A stretch of 64,000 nt of DNA from an uncultured Clostridia bacterium (GCA_937892115.1 CALAUI010000006.1:241421-305420); one strand, 5' to 3'. Shown: positions 31,294 to 41,244, counted from the stretch's first letter. The notes: a model not told the origin generated them from the letters alone. Translations and numbers: made by a program.

Positions 31294-33852
31294 ATGAAAA
31301 AACAAGTAATAGGTATTCTTGCTCATGTTGACGCAGGAAAAACAACTCTTGCAGAATCAATTTTATACACTTCGGGAGTACTGAAAAATCAAGGTCGTGT
31401 TGACAATAAAAACACGGCTATGGATAGTCATATCCTTGAAAAAGAACGGGGCATTACAATTTTTTCTTCTCAGGCACTGTTTAACACGGAGCATTATGAA
31501 ATTTCTCTTGTTGACACACCGGGTCACGTGGATTTCAGCTGTGAAACAGAAAGAACTCTGAGAATACTCGACGCAGCCATACTTGTAATAAGCGGCATTG
31601 ATTCTGTACAGTCACATACCAAAACGCTCTGGAATCTGCTAAAATTCTATAATATTCCCGTTTTTATATTTGTAACCAAGATGGATTATATAAGAAACGG
31701 TAAAGAAACGATTCTAAAAGATTTACAAAATGAGCTGTCATCTGATTGCATTGATATTTTCGATACGGATTCAGATATCAATAAAGAAAAAATAGCAACC
31801 TGCTCCGAAAAATTGCTTGAAAAATATCTTAACGGTGAAAGCATTACAAATGAAGATATTTCCGACTTGATATATAAAAGAATGCTATTTCCCGTATATT
31901 TCGGCTCAGGGCTGAAAAATGAAGGTGTCAGTGAATTTCTTGATTCAATAGACGGATTACTTCAGGAAAAAGCTTATCCCGATATATTCGGAGCAAGAGT
32001 ATTCAAGATAAGTCATGATAAAGAAACTAAACTTACTCATCTGAAGGTTACCGGAAAAAGTCTGAAAGTAAAGGACACAGTAATAATCGGAGATAAAACA
32101 GAGAAAATAAACAGAATCCGTATATATACGGGAGCCAGATACAAGACCGTAGACGAAGTATCTGCGGGAATGGTCTGTGCGGTGGAGGGACTTGAAAGCT
32201 GTGAAAGCGGCTTTGGACTCGGTTATGAAAATGATTTTGATTCCCCCGTTCTTGAGCCCGTAATGAAATACAGAATCTGCCCGCCGGAGGATTTTGACAT
32301 AAAGAAATTTCTTCCTTTACTTAAAGAATTTGAGGAAGAGGAGCCGACTCTGAATATCAGCTGGAATTCATATCTTCAGCAAATTCAAGTAGGATTGATG
32401 GGTGATATACAAGCGGAGATATTAAAAGCTTTAATTTCTGATAAATATTCAATTGATATAACTATTGACGAAGGTCAGGTTCAATATAAAGAAACCATTA
32501 CAGATAAAGTTGAAGGAATCGGCCACTACGAGCCACTCAGGCACTATTCCGAGGTTCACCTTATAATTGAGCCACTTCCGAGAGGAAGCGGTCTTAAATT
32601 TGAATCTAAGTGCAAAGAGGATAATCTCGATAAGAACTGGCAGCGTCTCATACTGACGCACCTTACCGAAAAAGAACACGTCGGTGTACTGACAGGTTCT
32701 GTACTCACTGATGTCAAAATCACGCTTGCTGCAGGCAGAGCACATCTCAAGCACACGGAAGGCGGAGATTTCAGGCAATCAACTTACCGTGCCGTAAGGC
32801 AGGGGCTTATGAAAGCCGAAAGTGTACTTCTTGAACCGTTCTATAATTTCACATTGATAATACCGTACGAACAGTTAGGAAGAGCAATAAACGATATAAG
32901 AATGCGCTCCGGCACATTTGATACTCCCGATGAATATAATGAAATGGCAATCATACGAGGTAAAGCACCCGTTTCCGAAATGAACGGATACGCTTCTGAG
33001 GTGGCATCATATACATCGGGTAAAGGACGTCTGACATATAATTTTTCAGGATACGATATATGTCATAACAGCGAAAAAGTAATTGAGCAAATCAATTATA
33101 ATCCCGAAGCTGACCTTGAAAACACTCCCGATTCCGTGTTTTGCGCTCACGGAGCAGGATTCAACGTAAAATGGAATCAGGTTGAAGAGTATATGCATCT
33201 TGGAAGCTGTCTGAAGGATGAGTCGTTTTCCGAGCCCGAAATTAACCACGTTAATTTTCATATTGACGATAAAGAACTGCAAAAAATAATGGAAAGAGAG
33301 TTCGGGCCGGTTAAGTACGAGCTTTACAGACCTGCAGAAAAATCAGAATATGATTCAGTATCTGAAAATGTTATCACAGAAACAAAGCGATGGGTAATCG
33401 TAGACGGATATAATGTAATATTCGCTTGGGATGACCTCAAAGAAATTGCCAAAGATAATCTTGCATCGGCGAGAGAGAAACTGATGGACATTCTTTGCAA
33501 TTACAGTGCTTTTACCAAGGAAAACGTTGTTTTGGTTTTTGATGCATACAAAGTACCGGGAAATACGGGCGAGAAATTTGATTATCACAATATTCATATA
33601 GTGTATACGAAAGAAAGAGAACTTGGCGACGTTTATATTGAGAGATTAATCAAAGAAATTGGAAAAAACGATAAAGTCAGAATCGTATCTTCCGACGGAC
33701 TAATTCAATTATCTGCGGTCAGATTCGGAGTCTTAAGATTATCCTCAAGAGAATTTGAAATGGAAATTGATGAAGTATCGTCAAAAATCAGTAAAATGCT
33801 TGAAGAAATCAAGCATAAAAATCCAATTTCTACAATCGGAGAAAAAAAGTAA
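31294..33852 (+). CDS. TetM/EF-G-like translational GTPase fused to a Rae1/YacP (NYN) nuclease domain
   Basis: An 852-residue fusion. Residues 1 to about 640 resemble ribosomal-protection GTPases: G1 AHVDAGKTT near residue 10, G2 region RGITI, G3 DTPGH, G4 VTKMD, then EF-G-like domains II to V (PLPRGSGL, HLKHTEGGDFRQSTYRA, PYEQLGRAINDI). After a spacer, residues 699 to about 840 form a YacP/Rae1-like NYN domain: VIVDGYNVIFAWDDL, VVLVFDAYK, VYTKERELGD, VSSDG and RLSSREF, keeping the acidic residues. In Bacillus, Rae1 is an mRNA endonuclease that cuts in the ribosomal A site. The joint architecture suggests a GTPase that carries a nuclease to the A site. I see no Shine-Dalgarno before ATG 31294 (or GTG 31288). 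Tetracycline resistance cannot be inferred. Confidence 0.88.
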   Translation: MKKQVIGILAHVDAGKTTLAESILYTSGVLKNQGRVDNKNTAMDSHILEKERGITIFSSQALFNTEHYEISLVDTPGHVDFSCETERTLRILDAAILVISGIDSVQSHTKTLWNLLKFYNIPVFIFVTKMDYIRNGKETILKDLQNELSSDCIDIFDTDSDINKEKIATCSEKLLEKYLNGESITNEDISDLIYKRMLFPVYFGSGLKNEGVSEFLDSIDGLLQEKAYPDIFGARVFKISHDKETKLTHLKVTGKSLKVKDTVIIGDKTEKINRIRIYTGARYKTVDEVSAGMVCAVEGLESCESGFGLGYENDFDSPVLEPVMKYRICPPEDFDIKKFLPLLKEFEEEEPTLNISWNSYLQQIQVGLMGDIQAEILKALISDKYSIDITIDEGQVQYKETITDKVEGIGHYEPLRHYSEVHLIIEPLPRGSGLKFESKCKEDNLDKNWQRLILTHLTEKEHVGVLTGSVLTDVKITLAAGRAHLKHTEGGDFRQSTYRAVRQGLMKAESVLLEPFYNFTLIIPYEQLGRAINDIRMRSGTFDTPDEYNEMAIIRGKAPVSEMNGYASEVASYTSGKGRLTYNFSGYDICHNSEKVIEQINYNPEADLENTPDSVFCAHGAGFNVKWNQVEEYMHLGSCLKDESFSEPEINHVNFHIDDKELQKIMEREFGPVKYELYRPAEKSEYDSVSENVITETKRWVIVDGYNVIFAWDDLKEIAKDNLASAREKLMDILCNYSAFTKENVVLVFDAYKVPGNTGEKFDYHNIHIVYTKERELGDVYIERLIKEIGKNDKVRIVSSDGLIQLSAVRFGVLRLSSREFEMEIDEVSSKISKMLEEIKHKNPISTIGEKK

Positions 33853-33882
33853 CAGAGCAGTTATCAAACTGCTCTGTTTTAC
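33851..33882. terminator. Bidirectional terminator between the GTPase fusion and the flavoprotein gene
   Basis: Twelve-pair stem AACAGAGCAGTT (33851-33862) / AACTGCTCTGTT (33867-33878), loop ATCA, with TTTT on the plus side and an A-rich left flank giving U's on the minus strand. Confidence 0.9.
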
Positions 33883-33884
33883 TG

Positions 33885-35213
33885 TTATTTTGAATATCTG
33901 AACGCAAGCTGATAAGTATTTTTCCACGCTTTTACTATTTTTTCATTATAAGAAACGGGAATGGAAGAGCAAATACTTAAAACAGAAGCGATTCTGACAC
34001 CGGTTTTGGGAAGTTTCAACAAAAGTGAAGGTTTTTTGCAAACCTTAAAAGCTTTATCAATAATATCGGAAACGCCGGTCTGTACCTTGAATATACTTGT
34101 AAAATCGGAGCCGATTGTAACGTTATCTTCGTTGATCATTCCGCTTTCAAGAGCATAGTCGGCCTCTTCGGGAGTAAGTTCAAGTGCCAGAAGCTTAGCG
34201 GCAGCAAGTGAAGCGAGTCCCGTTCCGAGAGTTCTGAAAAACTTATACTGATATTTCCAGAGAGTTTTTGAACTGAATTCATTGTTTATATCTGCAATAA
34301 CAGTATCGGCAAGTATTCTCGCGGCTCGCAAACTGTTAGCAATACCCGAGCCGATAATCGGAACGGTCATAAATGCGCTGTCTCCTATTGCGGCATAACC
34401 GTCTGCAACCATAAGAGAAAGAGGTTGTCTTACGGGAATATCAACAAACTGACCGCCTCTGACGATCTCGGTACCCAGTCGCGGATTGGTTTTTCTGAGG
34501 ATATCAGCAAATCGGTTGACTTCATCTATATCATAATCTTCAAATCTTCCGATAAGAAGGTCGGTATGCTCATCTTCGGAAGCGACCCAGCTGACACCGA
34601 GTTTATTATCCTTAAAGAGACATACTTTGAATTTCGCTTTTACTTCATCATCGCATGCCTTATTGAAAAATGCTCTGTATATTGTAATTCTTTCATGTCT
34701 GGCGGGAGATTTTTCTATACCGAAAGAATCCGGAAGATTATTTCTCACCGGTGAATTCATACCGCAGGAATCAATTACAAGGTCACAGAAAAAGCTTCCT
34801 TTATCGGTTTTAATACCTACAACCCGATTGCCGAGGACTTCCGGACCCAGCACCTTAACACCGTAGTTTATCTTTACGCCGCATTCAACGGCATAATCAA
34901 TGAAGTGATTATAAATATCTCTGCGTTCCATTTTGATTTCAAGCTTATCCTTCGGAACGTGCTGAGATCTGCCGACTTTTTCAGAAGGTCCGAAAAATGT
35001 CATATTCTCTTTATATTCAAATTTATCTTCATCGGGTATTTTCATACCGCAAAGAGCAAGTACTTCGGGAGCAAAAATATCCGTCCAGTCATAACCGAGA
35101 GTTCCCTCGTCTTTTTGCTCATAAACAGTAACATCGTATCCGACCTTTGAAAGGAGAGCTCCTGCAACTATGCCGCCGTGTCCGAGACCGGCAACGATAA
35201 TTTTATTACCCAT
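33885..35213 (-). CDS. FAD-dependent oxidoreductase, geranylgeranyl-reductase-like
   Basis: A 442-residue flavoprotein with an N-terminal dinucleotide-binding motif GLGHGGIVAGALLSKVGYDVTVYEQ, a central DLVIDSCGMNSPVRN strand and the second FAD signature GYAAIGDSAFMTVPIIGSGIANSLRAA. This layout belongs to the geranylgeranyl reductase/halogenase-like group. In archaea such enzymes saturate lipid isoprenoids; in Clostridia the substrate is unknown. AAGGAGAAT precedes the ATG, which lies 11 bases after the lipase stop, so it is co-transcribed with the lipase-like gene upstream. Confidence 0.78.
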   Translation of the reverse strand: MGNKIIVAGLGHGGIVAGALLSKVGYDVTVYEQKDEGTLGYDWTDIFAPEVLALCGMKIPDEDKFEYKENMTFFGPSEKVGRSQHVPKDKLEIKMERRDIYNHFIDYAVECGVKINYGVKVLGPEVLGNRVVGIKTDKGSFFCDLVIDSCGMNSPVRNNLPDSFGIEKSPARHERITIYRAFFNKACDDEVKAKFKVCLFKDNKLGVSWVASEDEHTDLLIGRFEDYDIDEVNRFADILRKTNPRLGTEIVRGGQFVDIPVRQPLSLMVADGYAAIGDSAFMTVPIIGSGIANSLRAARILADTVIADINNEFSSKTLWKYQYKFFRTLGTGLASLAAAKLLALELTPEEADYALESGMINEDNVTIGSDFTSIFKVQTGVSDIIDKAFKVCKKPSLLLKLPKTGVRIASVLSICSSIPVSYNEKIVKAWKNTYQLAFRYSK

Positions 35214-35224
35214 TCATATTCTCC

Positions 35225-36742
35225 TTATCTTCTGAAAAGAAATTCAAATACGCTTCTGTTAAAAGCTAAAATTTTAAGTATGAAATTGAAAATCTTATCA
35301 AATATATTTAATTTTGCCTCGGGGACCGCTTCAGTATTCGGTGTGATGGAATGGTCGGAAGAATTAAACTGAAGAAATCTCGGGTACTGTTCAAAGGATT
35401 CGCAGTTTGCCTGCTCATCGGATGAGAGAAGAGTAAGAATCATTTCGTCAAGGTCATCATCATTATCGGCATGAGGATAATCTCTGATAAACCAAGTCTG
35501 CTCCGGGAACATACAGTCGCCCGCATACAAATTTCTATCGGGATTGATAAATTTTGAATCCTTATCCTTCAGAAAATCTTCATCAAGTTTTTCTCCGTAA
35601 TTTGCGAAAACTGCGCCAAATGAAGACGAGGCAGAGTCAACGACACTGTCAGACATAATCTGCCAATTGGGAACTGCGGGAATTGAAGCTCTGTTATATC
35701 TGCTGATTACGTAAACGTTGCTGACTTCGTTTTGAGCCTTAAGTATTTCGGCTTTATCCGCTCTTACGTTTTCGTTATAATTTGTAATCTTATCGTAAAG
35801 TCCCTGATGAGAAGCAATATCTCCCTCGTAAAGGTCTTCAAAAACATATTCCATAGCACCGTCAATATAATCATCGGGTACCATAGCCCAGATACTGAGC
35901 CAACCGGCAAACATAGGTAAAATGATTTCCTTGATAATTTCTTCACCGACGTTGGTTACAAGGTCATTGCCGAGCTGACAAATATCTTCCGTAATACCGG
36001 CAGAATAAAGGATATCAAATAAGCCGTTAATAAGCTTACTGTATTCATTAGCACTCAAAAGGCACTTGAGGAATTCAGTAAGAGCTTTATCATTTACTAC
36101 GATATCGCCGTTAAGCATTTCACCGGTATACTGTTCGCCGAATATAGCGGTAGTATTGTAGCAAACGCCTTTTACCTTATCAAAGCCGTAAAGCTTGAGA
36201 TATGCTTCGGTTACAATTCCCCCGAAGCTGTGACATTCAATATTGACCTTTGAAGCACCCGAGCATTCAAGAACATAGTCAATATACTCATTAAGCTGAC
36301 CGGCAATTACGACAGGATCAAGTCTCCAGTCATAATTAAAATTAACCTCGGAAGACTTTGTAATTTCAGATGCGTCGGGAATTCTGAAGTATACACCGCT
36401 TGTTCCGACGGGATTACCGGCTGAGTCAAGATTCGCTTTGCTGAGCAAATCTCTGACCGGCTCCATAATGGCGTCCTTGAATTTCACAAAATTCTTTGTA
36501 ACAAGCAGAGAAAGTATATCGGGAAGACATTTTTTAACAACGTCAAGGATTTCATCGGATTGAGGAGGCCATAAAACTTCACTGTCTCTGTCGTTTTTAT
36601 CCGCAAGTAAATCCTTAGCCATAAAGCCGTGAATATGAATTACGGGATAAACTTCATTTACTTCATTATCAGCCGCAAAAGCAACGGATACGCAGGAGAT
36701 AACAATAATCAAACTTAAAACTATTGCCAGTATTTTTTTCAT
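35225..36742 (-). CDS. Secreted alpha/beta-hydrolase (lipase/acyltransferase-like)
   Basis: A 505-residue exported protein. The signal peptide (MKKILAIVLSLIIVISCVSV) is probably cleaved after AFA at residue 23. HIHGF early in the mature part is the oxyanion-hole HG motif. The nucleophile elbow reads ECHSFGG, a variant of GxSxG. YDWRLDP and the later SSDHSITPN (candidate catalytic His) resemble LCAT-like acyltransferases and lipases. A GGAGGGTTAATT site precedes the ATG. It has no lipobox. Substrate, probably a lipid or ester, is unknown. The flavoprotein gene follows within 11 bases. Confidence 0.72.
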   Translation of the reverse strand: MKKILAIVLSLIIVISCVSVAFAADNEVNEVYPVIHIHGFMAKDLLADKNDRDSEVLWPPQSDEILDVVKKCLPDILSLLVTKNFVKFKDAIMEPVRDLLSKANLDSAGNPVGTSGVYFRIPDASEITKSSEVNFNYDWRLDPVVIAGQLNEYIDYVLECSGASKVNIECHSFGGIVTEAYLKLYGFDKVKGVCYNTTAIFGEQYTGEMLNGDIVVNDKALTEFLKCLLSANEYSKLINGLFDILYSAGITEDICQLGNDLVTNVGEEIIKEIILPMFAGWLSIWAMVPDDYIDGAMEYVFEDLYEGDIASHQGLYDKITNYNENVRADKAEILKAQNEVSNVYVISRYNRASIPAVPNWQIMSDSVVDSASSSFGAVFANYGEKLDEDFLKDKDSKFINPDRNLYAGDCMFPEQTWFIRDYPHADNDDDLDEMILTLLSSDEQANCESFEQYPRFLQFNSSDHSITPNTEAVPEAKLNIFDKIFNFILKILAFNRSVFEFLFRR

Positions 36743-36805
36743 AATTAACCCTCCTTGATAATATGAAAACAGTATATCATCCGTATGATATTATTTCAAT
36801 AATTA

Positions 36806-39769
36806 TCAATTTATTTTAATTGAAATGCCGAATAATATTTTTCCTAATTCAAATTTTCGCTCGGGCTCAATTTCTTCATATAATCCCCTGCCTCCCCTTA
36901 CATCAATCTGATAATCAAGATAAACATAAGTTTTGTCATCGGGAACCAGTTCATCGTTATGACCGACTTTTTCAAGATATCCCGGTTTGAAATTATTAGC
37001 GTTAAATATGAAACCGTTTCGAGTAATCGGTCTGAATTCAATTATATTCCCTTTGCCGTCAGACAGTTTTCCGTATTTCGCAGCAAAATGAGCACCGCAT
37101 TCCGTAGGTTTAACATAAGGAACAAAGTTTTCGGTTACCGAAGAATTGAATTTTCCGAATCTGGCGCTCCAATGATTATCGGAATAGCTCTCATACGGTC
37201 CTTTTCCGAAGTACTCCATTAATTCGAAACTTTCCGGAAGGGTTGCGCAAAAACCGAATCTCGGAAGTCTCAGATTCATATCGGAAAGAAGAGGTCTTGT
37301 TTCGCCGTCAAAAATCACGTCAATTACACCGTCCCCGTAAAATCTGTAAATCAGATTACCACTAAGAACGGGAACTACAGCAGGGCCGCCTATGGCGGTT
37401 TCGCAAGTGATTTCAATACAATTATCCTTTACGTTCAAAGAACTGCTGCGAACATTGGAAATAACACACTGCATCGCCGCGGATTTCCAATCATTTGCTT
37501 TTCCTTCCTCATTGTATCCGGGTGCCTTGTAAATTTCAATTTTTAGCGGTTCGCTGAAAAATTCGGTATTATTTGACACAGCGGATAAAATACATCCGTA
37601 TGACTTATCAAATCTGAATTTTTTATCCGGGCAAACAATGTCAATATATCTTGATGTTTCACAATACTCGGGAGCTGAGCAGTTATGTTCATATTTATTT
37701 TCGGATTTTGACGATAAATCAAACTGACAAAAGCCGTATTCATAATCTTTTTCAGCCCAATCACTGCCGTTCTTTCCGCAAAGATAAAATGTAAAATAAA
37801 GGCAATCGGAACAGGGAATATCAATATCAATTCTAAACTGTTTTTCTGATTGAGGAGCAATTGAATCAATATCAATGTCAAAAGAATCAATTATTTCACC
37901 GTCTTTTTCAAGTTCGGCTCTGATATAATAATCATCTAAAGTTTCAAAATATCTGCGGTTAAATACAGTAAGTATATCGTTTTCAAATTTGCACTCAAAC
38001 GGTTCATAAGCTTTTTTCAGATTATAATATCCGGGTCTCGGAGTTCTGTCCGGGAAAATAACACCGTCAATACAACAAATTGAATTATTCGGAAAATCAC
38101 CGAAATCTCCGCCGTATCTGTATTTACCTTCACCGATTTTAACAGCGTGGTCGGTAAGTTCCCAAAAACATCCGCCGAAAATTGAAGGATACTTTCTCAT
38201 CAAATCTACTTGTGCTTTTATATCACCCGTTGACATTGAGCAGGAATATTCACAATAGTAAAAGGGCTTTTTGGAATTTTTATTTTGTGCGTATTTTTCG
38301 GTATAGTCAATAGGCGCATACATTCTGCTTTCAACATCGGAAATATCGCTGAAATTTTCACCGACGGGAACAGCTTTGAACTCAAGATGAGAATTTTCAT
38401 AATGAACTATTGCTTTACTGTCACGGGATTTAATATATTTCCTCATTGCTCGGTGATTTTTGCCGCATCCCGATTCATTTCCGAGCGACCACATAATTAC
38501 GTTACCGTGATTCTTGTCTCTTTCAAACAGTCTGGCGGCACGGTCTACGTATGATTCTTCCCATTCATCATCAGTGGAAAGTTTAGACCATCTGTACCAA
38601 TCCCACGTGTCTTTATATTCAAACCCCATACCGTGAGTTTCGATATCAGCTTCGTCAACAACCATAAAACCGTATTTTTTACAAAGGTCAAGGAATACGG
38701 GACTGTTCGGATAATGTGACGTTCTGATAGTATTAACGTTTGCTCTTTTCAAAATAAACAAATCGTCAAGCATCTGCTTATCCGTAAGATAATAGCCGGT
38801 TTCGGGATTGCTGTCATGTCTGTTTATACCTAATAGTTTGATCGGTTTATTATTGAAATAGGCCACGTTGCCTCTGAATTCAAGCTTTTTCAGAGCAAGA
38901 ATAAAAGGAATATACTCACTTTCAAATTTAAGTATAAGAGTATATGTTGCGGGATTTTCGGCGTTCCATAAAGACGGGTTGACTATCTCAAAATCGTTTC
39001 CCTTACCCGAGCGCAGCAATTTACCGTCATCATCATAAAGCGAATATTCGGGAACCGAATCACATTCAATGTTTATTTTTGCAAGTGACAAATCATCGCT
39101 GATATTTTGTCTGATGTAAATATCTTTAATATCGATTGAGTTTCTTTCAAGTATATAAACATCCCTGAATATTCCCGAAAGGCGGAACATATCCTGATCT
39201 TCAAGATAACTGCCGTCACACCATTTCACTACGAGAACGTCTATTCTGTTTTTGCCGTCGGTAATAAAATCGGTAATGTTGATTTCACTTGTACAATGAG
39301 AAACCTGACTGTACCCTGCAAATTGCTTGTTTATAAACAGATAAAAGCATGAAGATACGCCCTCAAAATTGATATAGTATTTCTTATCCGAAATCTTATT
39401 TATTGAAAATTCACGGTTATAATGACCGCAGGGATTTTCAACGGGAACAAAAGGAGGGTCAATAGGGAAAGGATACCAAAGGTTACTGTAAAGAGGAACG
39501 TCATAGCCCTTACCTATCTGTGTCTGCCAACAGCAAGGAATGGGTATGGAATCTGCAAATTCAATATCAAGAAAATTATCGTCAATGTCTTCAAAAGTAT
39601 TATAAAAACGAAAATTCCATTCACCGTTAAGGTCTGAATAATATTCAGAAGTAAATCTGTCGTTGTTTTTAGCCGACTCCTCGGATGCATAAGGAATATA
39701 ATAAGCCCTGGGCTTTTCACAATTGATATGCAATGATTCAAGTTCTTTATGATAAGTTCTGAAATTCAT
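36806..39769 (-). CDS. lacZ: GH2 beta-galactosidase, LacZ type
   Basis: A 987-residue intracellular enzyme, close to the usual length of LacZ. Domain order is jelly roll, Ig-like, TIM barrel, Ig-like and the C-terminal beta-sandwich. Key motifs: GINRHDSNPETGY, VNTIRTSHYP, DEADIETHGM, the acid/base Glu in MWSLGNESG and the nucleophile Glu in YYCEYSCSM (usual form ICEYAHAMG). GGAG for its translation lies inside the last codons of the MocR gene, whose stop is one base before the lacZ ATG, so the two form one operon. Hydrolyses lactose or other beta-galactosides. Confidence 0.94.
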   Translation of the reverse strand: MNFRTYHKELESLHINCEKPRAYYIPYASEESAKNNDRFTSEYYSDLNGEWNFRFYNTFEDIDDNFLDIEFADSIPIPCCWQTQIGKGYDVPLYSNLWYPFPIDPPFVPVENPCGHYNREFSINKISDKKYYINFEGVSSCFYLFINKQFAGYSQVSHCTSEINITDFITDGKNRIDVLVVKWCDGSYLEDQDMFRLSGIFRDVYILERNSIDIKDIYIRQNISDDLSLAKINIECDSVPEYSLYDDDGKLLRSGKGNDFEIVNPSLWNAENPATYTLILKFESEYIPFILALKKLEFRGNVAYFNNKPIKLLGINRHDSNPETGYYLTDKQMLDDLFILKRANVNTIRTSHYPNSPVFLDLCKKYGFMVVDEADIETHGMGFEYKDTWDWYRWSKLSTDDEWEESYVDRAARLFERDKNHGNVIMWSLGNESGCGKNHRAMRKYIKSRDSKAIVHYENSHLEFKAVPVGENFSDISDVESRMYAPIDYTEKYAQNKNSKKPFYYCEYSCSMSTGDIKAQVDLMRKYPSIFGGCFWELTDHAVKIGEGKYRYGGDFGDFPNNSICCIDGVIFPDRTPRPGYYNLKKAYEPFECKFENDILTVFNRRYFETLDDYYIRAELEKDGEIIDSFDIDIDSIAPQSEKQFRIDIDIPCSDCLYFTFYLCGKNGSDWAEKDYEYGFCQFDLSSKSENKYEHNCSAPEYCETSRYIDIVCPDKKFRFDKSYGCILSAVSNNTEFFSEPLKIEIYKAPGYNEEGKANDWKSAAMQCVISNVRSSSLNVKDNCIEITCETAIGGPAVVPVLSGNLIYRFYGDGVIDVIFDGETRPLLSDMNLRLPRFGFCATLPESFELMEYFGKGPYESYSDNHWSARFGKFNSSVTENFVPYVKPTECGAHFAAKYGKLSDGKGNIIEFRPITRNGFIFNANNFKPGYLEKVGHNDELVPDDKTYVYLDYQIDVRGGRGLYEEIEPERKFELGKILFGISIKIN

Positions 39770-39770
39770 A

Positions 39771-41144
39771 CTATTCTCCTTTAATCAGATATATGAGGTC
39801 TAATATTTCTTTGAAATTCTCAACATTCAGTCCGGAATAATTTACAAGCAGTGTATGCAGTTCTCCTCCGTAATCAGACATAAACGAAACCCTTATTCCC
39901 ACTTCATGAAGCTTGGTTTTGAAATACTCATCTGATTTATCGGTATTGAGAAATAAAGTAAAATGAAGACCCGAATCCGACTCAATAAGCTTACAGTCAA
40001 ACGAAAGTCTGTTGTCATAAAAGCATGTCAAAAGCTGAGAGCGAAGGATTCTGTAATATCTCTTCATTCTGTTAAGATGTCTTTCAAAATAACCCTGAGA
40101 AATAAATTCCGAAAGAGTGTATTGCTCAAATGACGGGACAGTACAGGAATTGAAACCAAGTTCTTCTTTATATTTTTCGGCAAGTTTTTCGGGAAGCACC
40201 ATGTAACCGATTCTGAAAGAAGGCGAAATAGTCTTTGAAAAAGTGTTGATATATATTACATTTCCCTTAGTATCAAGTGTTTGTAACGGAGGTATGGTCT
40301 TGCCCGAAAAACGGAGTTCACTGTCAAAATCATCTTCAATAACAAATCGGTCCGAAGACATATTAGCCCATTTGATAAGTTCATGTCTTGCTCTTGCGCT
40401 CATAACCCTTCCGGTCGGAAAATTATGTGACGGAGAAATATGAACTATATCAACGCCGGAATTTACAATATCTTGCAAACGAACACCGTCATCGGAAACA
40501 TCAATAAGCCGGTAAGAGGCAGAGTTCATATCATAAACTTTTCTGATTTTATGATAAGATGGGTTTTCAATACCGTAAAGCTTATCATTCCCAAGCAGTC
40601 TTATGATAAGACTGTACAGATATTCGGAGCCGGCACCGATAATAATTCTTGAGGGCGAAACATTCATACCTCTTTCTTCAAGCAGATACCTTGATATTGA
40701 CTGTCTTAAAACAAGCGCACCGTTATAAGGCAGCGGTTCAAGCAATTCTCTGCTGTAATTGAGAATAACCTCTCTCATAAGTCTTGACCAGATTGAAAAA
40801 GGAAAACGATCGGGAGGAACGGTATTGGAACTTAAATCAATTCTGTATTTCGGTTCTGCAATTGACTCGTCAACAGAAAAGGCAGTCGAAACCGGAATCG
40901 TCAGATTTTTTTCGGCATAATACCCTCTCTTCTCAATTGAATAAATATACCCCTCCGAAATCAGCGATGCATAAGCAGATTCAACGGTTACTTTACTGAT
41001 ACCGAGATGAGACGCAAGCTCACGTTTTGACGGTAACTTGCTTCCGCCTTCAATAACACCGTCAAGTATATCTTTACGGATAAAATGGTATAATTGTTCA
41101 TAAATGGGAATATGTGATTTCTTATCAAAAACATAAGTTAACAT
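39771..41144 (-). CDS. MocR-type regulator (GntR HTH plus aminotransferase-like domain)
   Basis: A 457-residue transcription factor. Residues 1-75 form a GntR winged helix (IPIYEQLYHFIRKDILDG, LPSKRELASHLGISKVTVESAYASL). The remainder is a class I aminotransferase fold that binds PLP; the lysine in TFSKTISPSFRIGYM is the expected Schiff-base residue. MocR proteins commonly control vitamin B6 (PdxR) or amino acid genes. Here the regulator is co-transcribed with lacZ and is divergent from an ECF transporter S component, whose promoter overlaps its own. The ATG is preceded by GGTGATTT, a weak site. Confidence 0.9.
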   Translation of the reverse strand: MLTYVFDKKSHIPIYEQLYHFIRKDILDGVIEGGSKLPSKRELASHLGISKVTVESAYASLISEGYIYSIEKRGYYAEKNLTIPVSTAFSVDESIAEPKYRIDLSSNTVPPDRFPFSIWSRLMREVILNYSRELLEPLPYNGALVLRQSISRYLLEERGMNVSPSRIIIGAGSEYLYSLIIRLLGNDKLYGIENPSYHKIRKVYDMNSASYRLIDVSDDGVRLQDIVNSGVDIVHISPSHNFPTGRVMSARARHELIKWANMSSDRFVIEDDFDSELRFSGKTIPPLQTLDTKGNVIYINTFSKTISPSFRIGYMVLPEKLAEKYKEELGFNSCTVPSFEQYTLSEFISQGYFERHLNRMKRYYRILRSQLLTCFYDNRLSFDCKLIESDSGLHFTLFLNTDKSDEYFKTKLHEVGIRVSFMSDYGGELHTLLVNYSGLNVENFKEILDLIYLIKGE

Positions 41145-41179
41145 AAATCACCAACTGGCCTTAAAATATAAATTAAAAA

Positions 41180-41234
41180 TGGCAATTGATATAATGCCAA
41201 TATTTATTATAATGTTCATTACATAATAATTCAA
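41180..41234. promoter_or_regulatory. Overlapping divergent promoters with a TGGCA-N10-TGCCA inverted repeat
   Basis: Plus strand: TTGATA (41186-41191), 16 bases, TATAAT (41208-41213), for the ECF gene. Minus strand: TTGAAT (41229-41234), 17 bases, TATAAT (41206-41211), for mocR-lacZ. The -10 boxes overlap face to face. The inverted repeat TGGCA (41180-41184) / TGCCA (41195-41199) straddles the ECF -35 and lies in the mocR leader, a fitting place for a MocR operator. Confidence 0.6.
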
Positions 41235-41244
41235 GAGGCACTGT

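Noticed and set aside
31294..33852. Calling this gene a tetracycline resistance determinant
   Set aside because: It has the overall fold of TetM-like proteins, but the added nuclease domain and lack of comparison of the drug-contact loop make a resistance claim unsupported.
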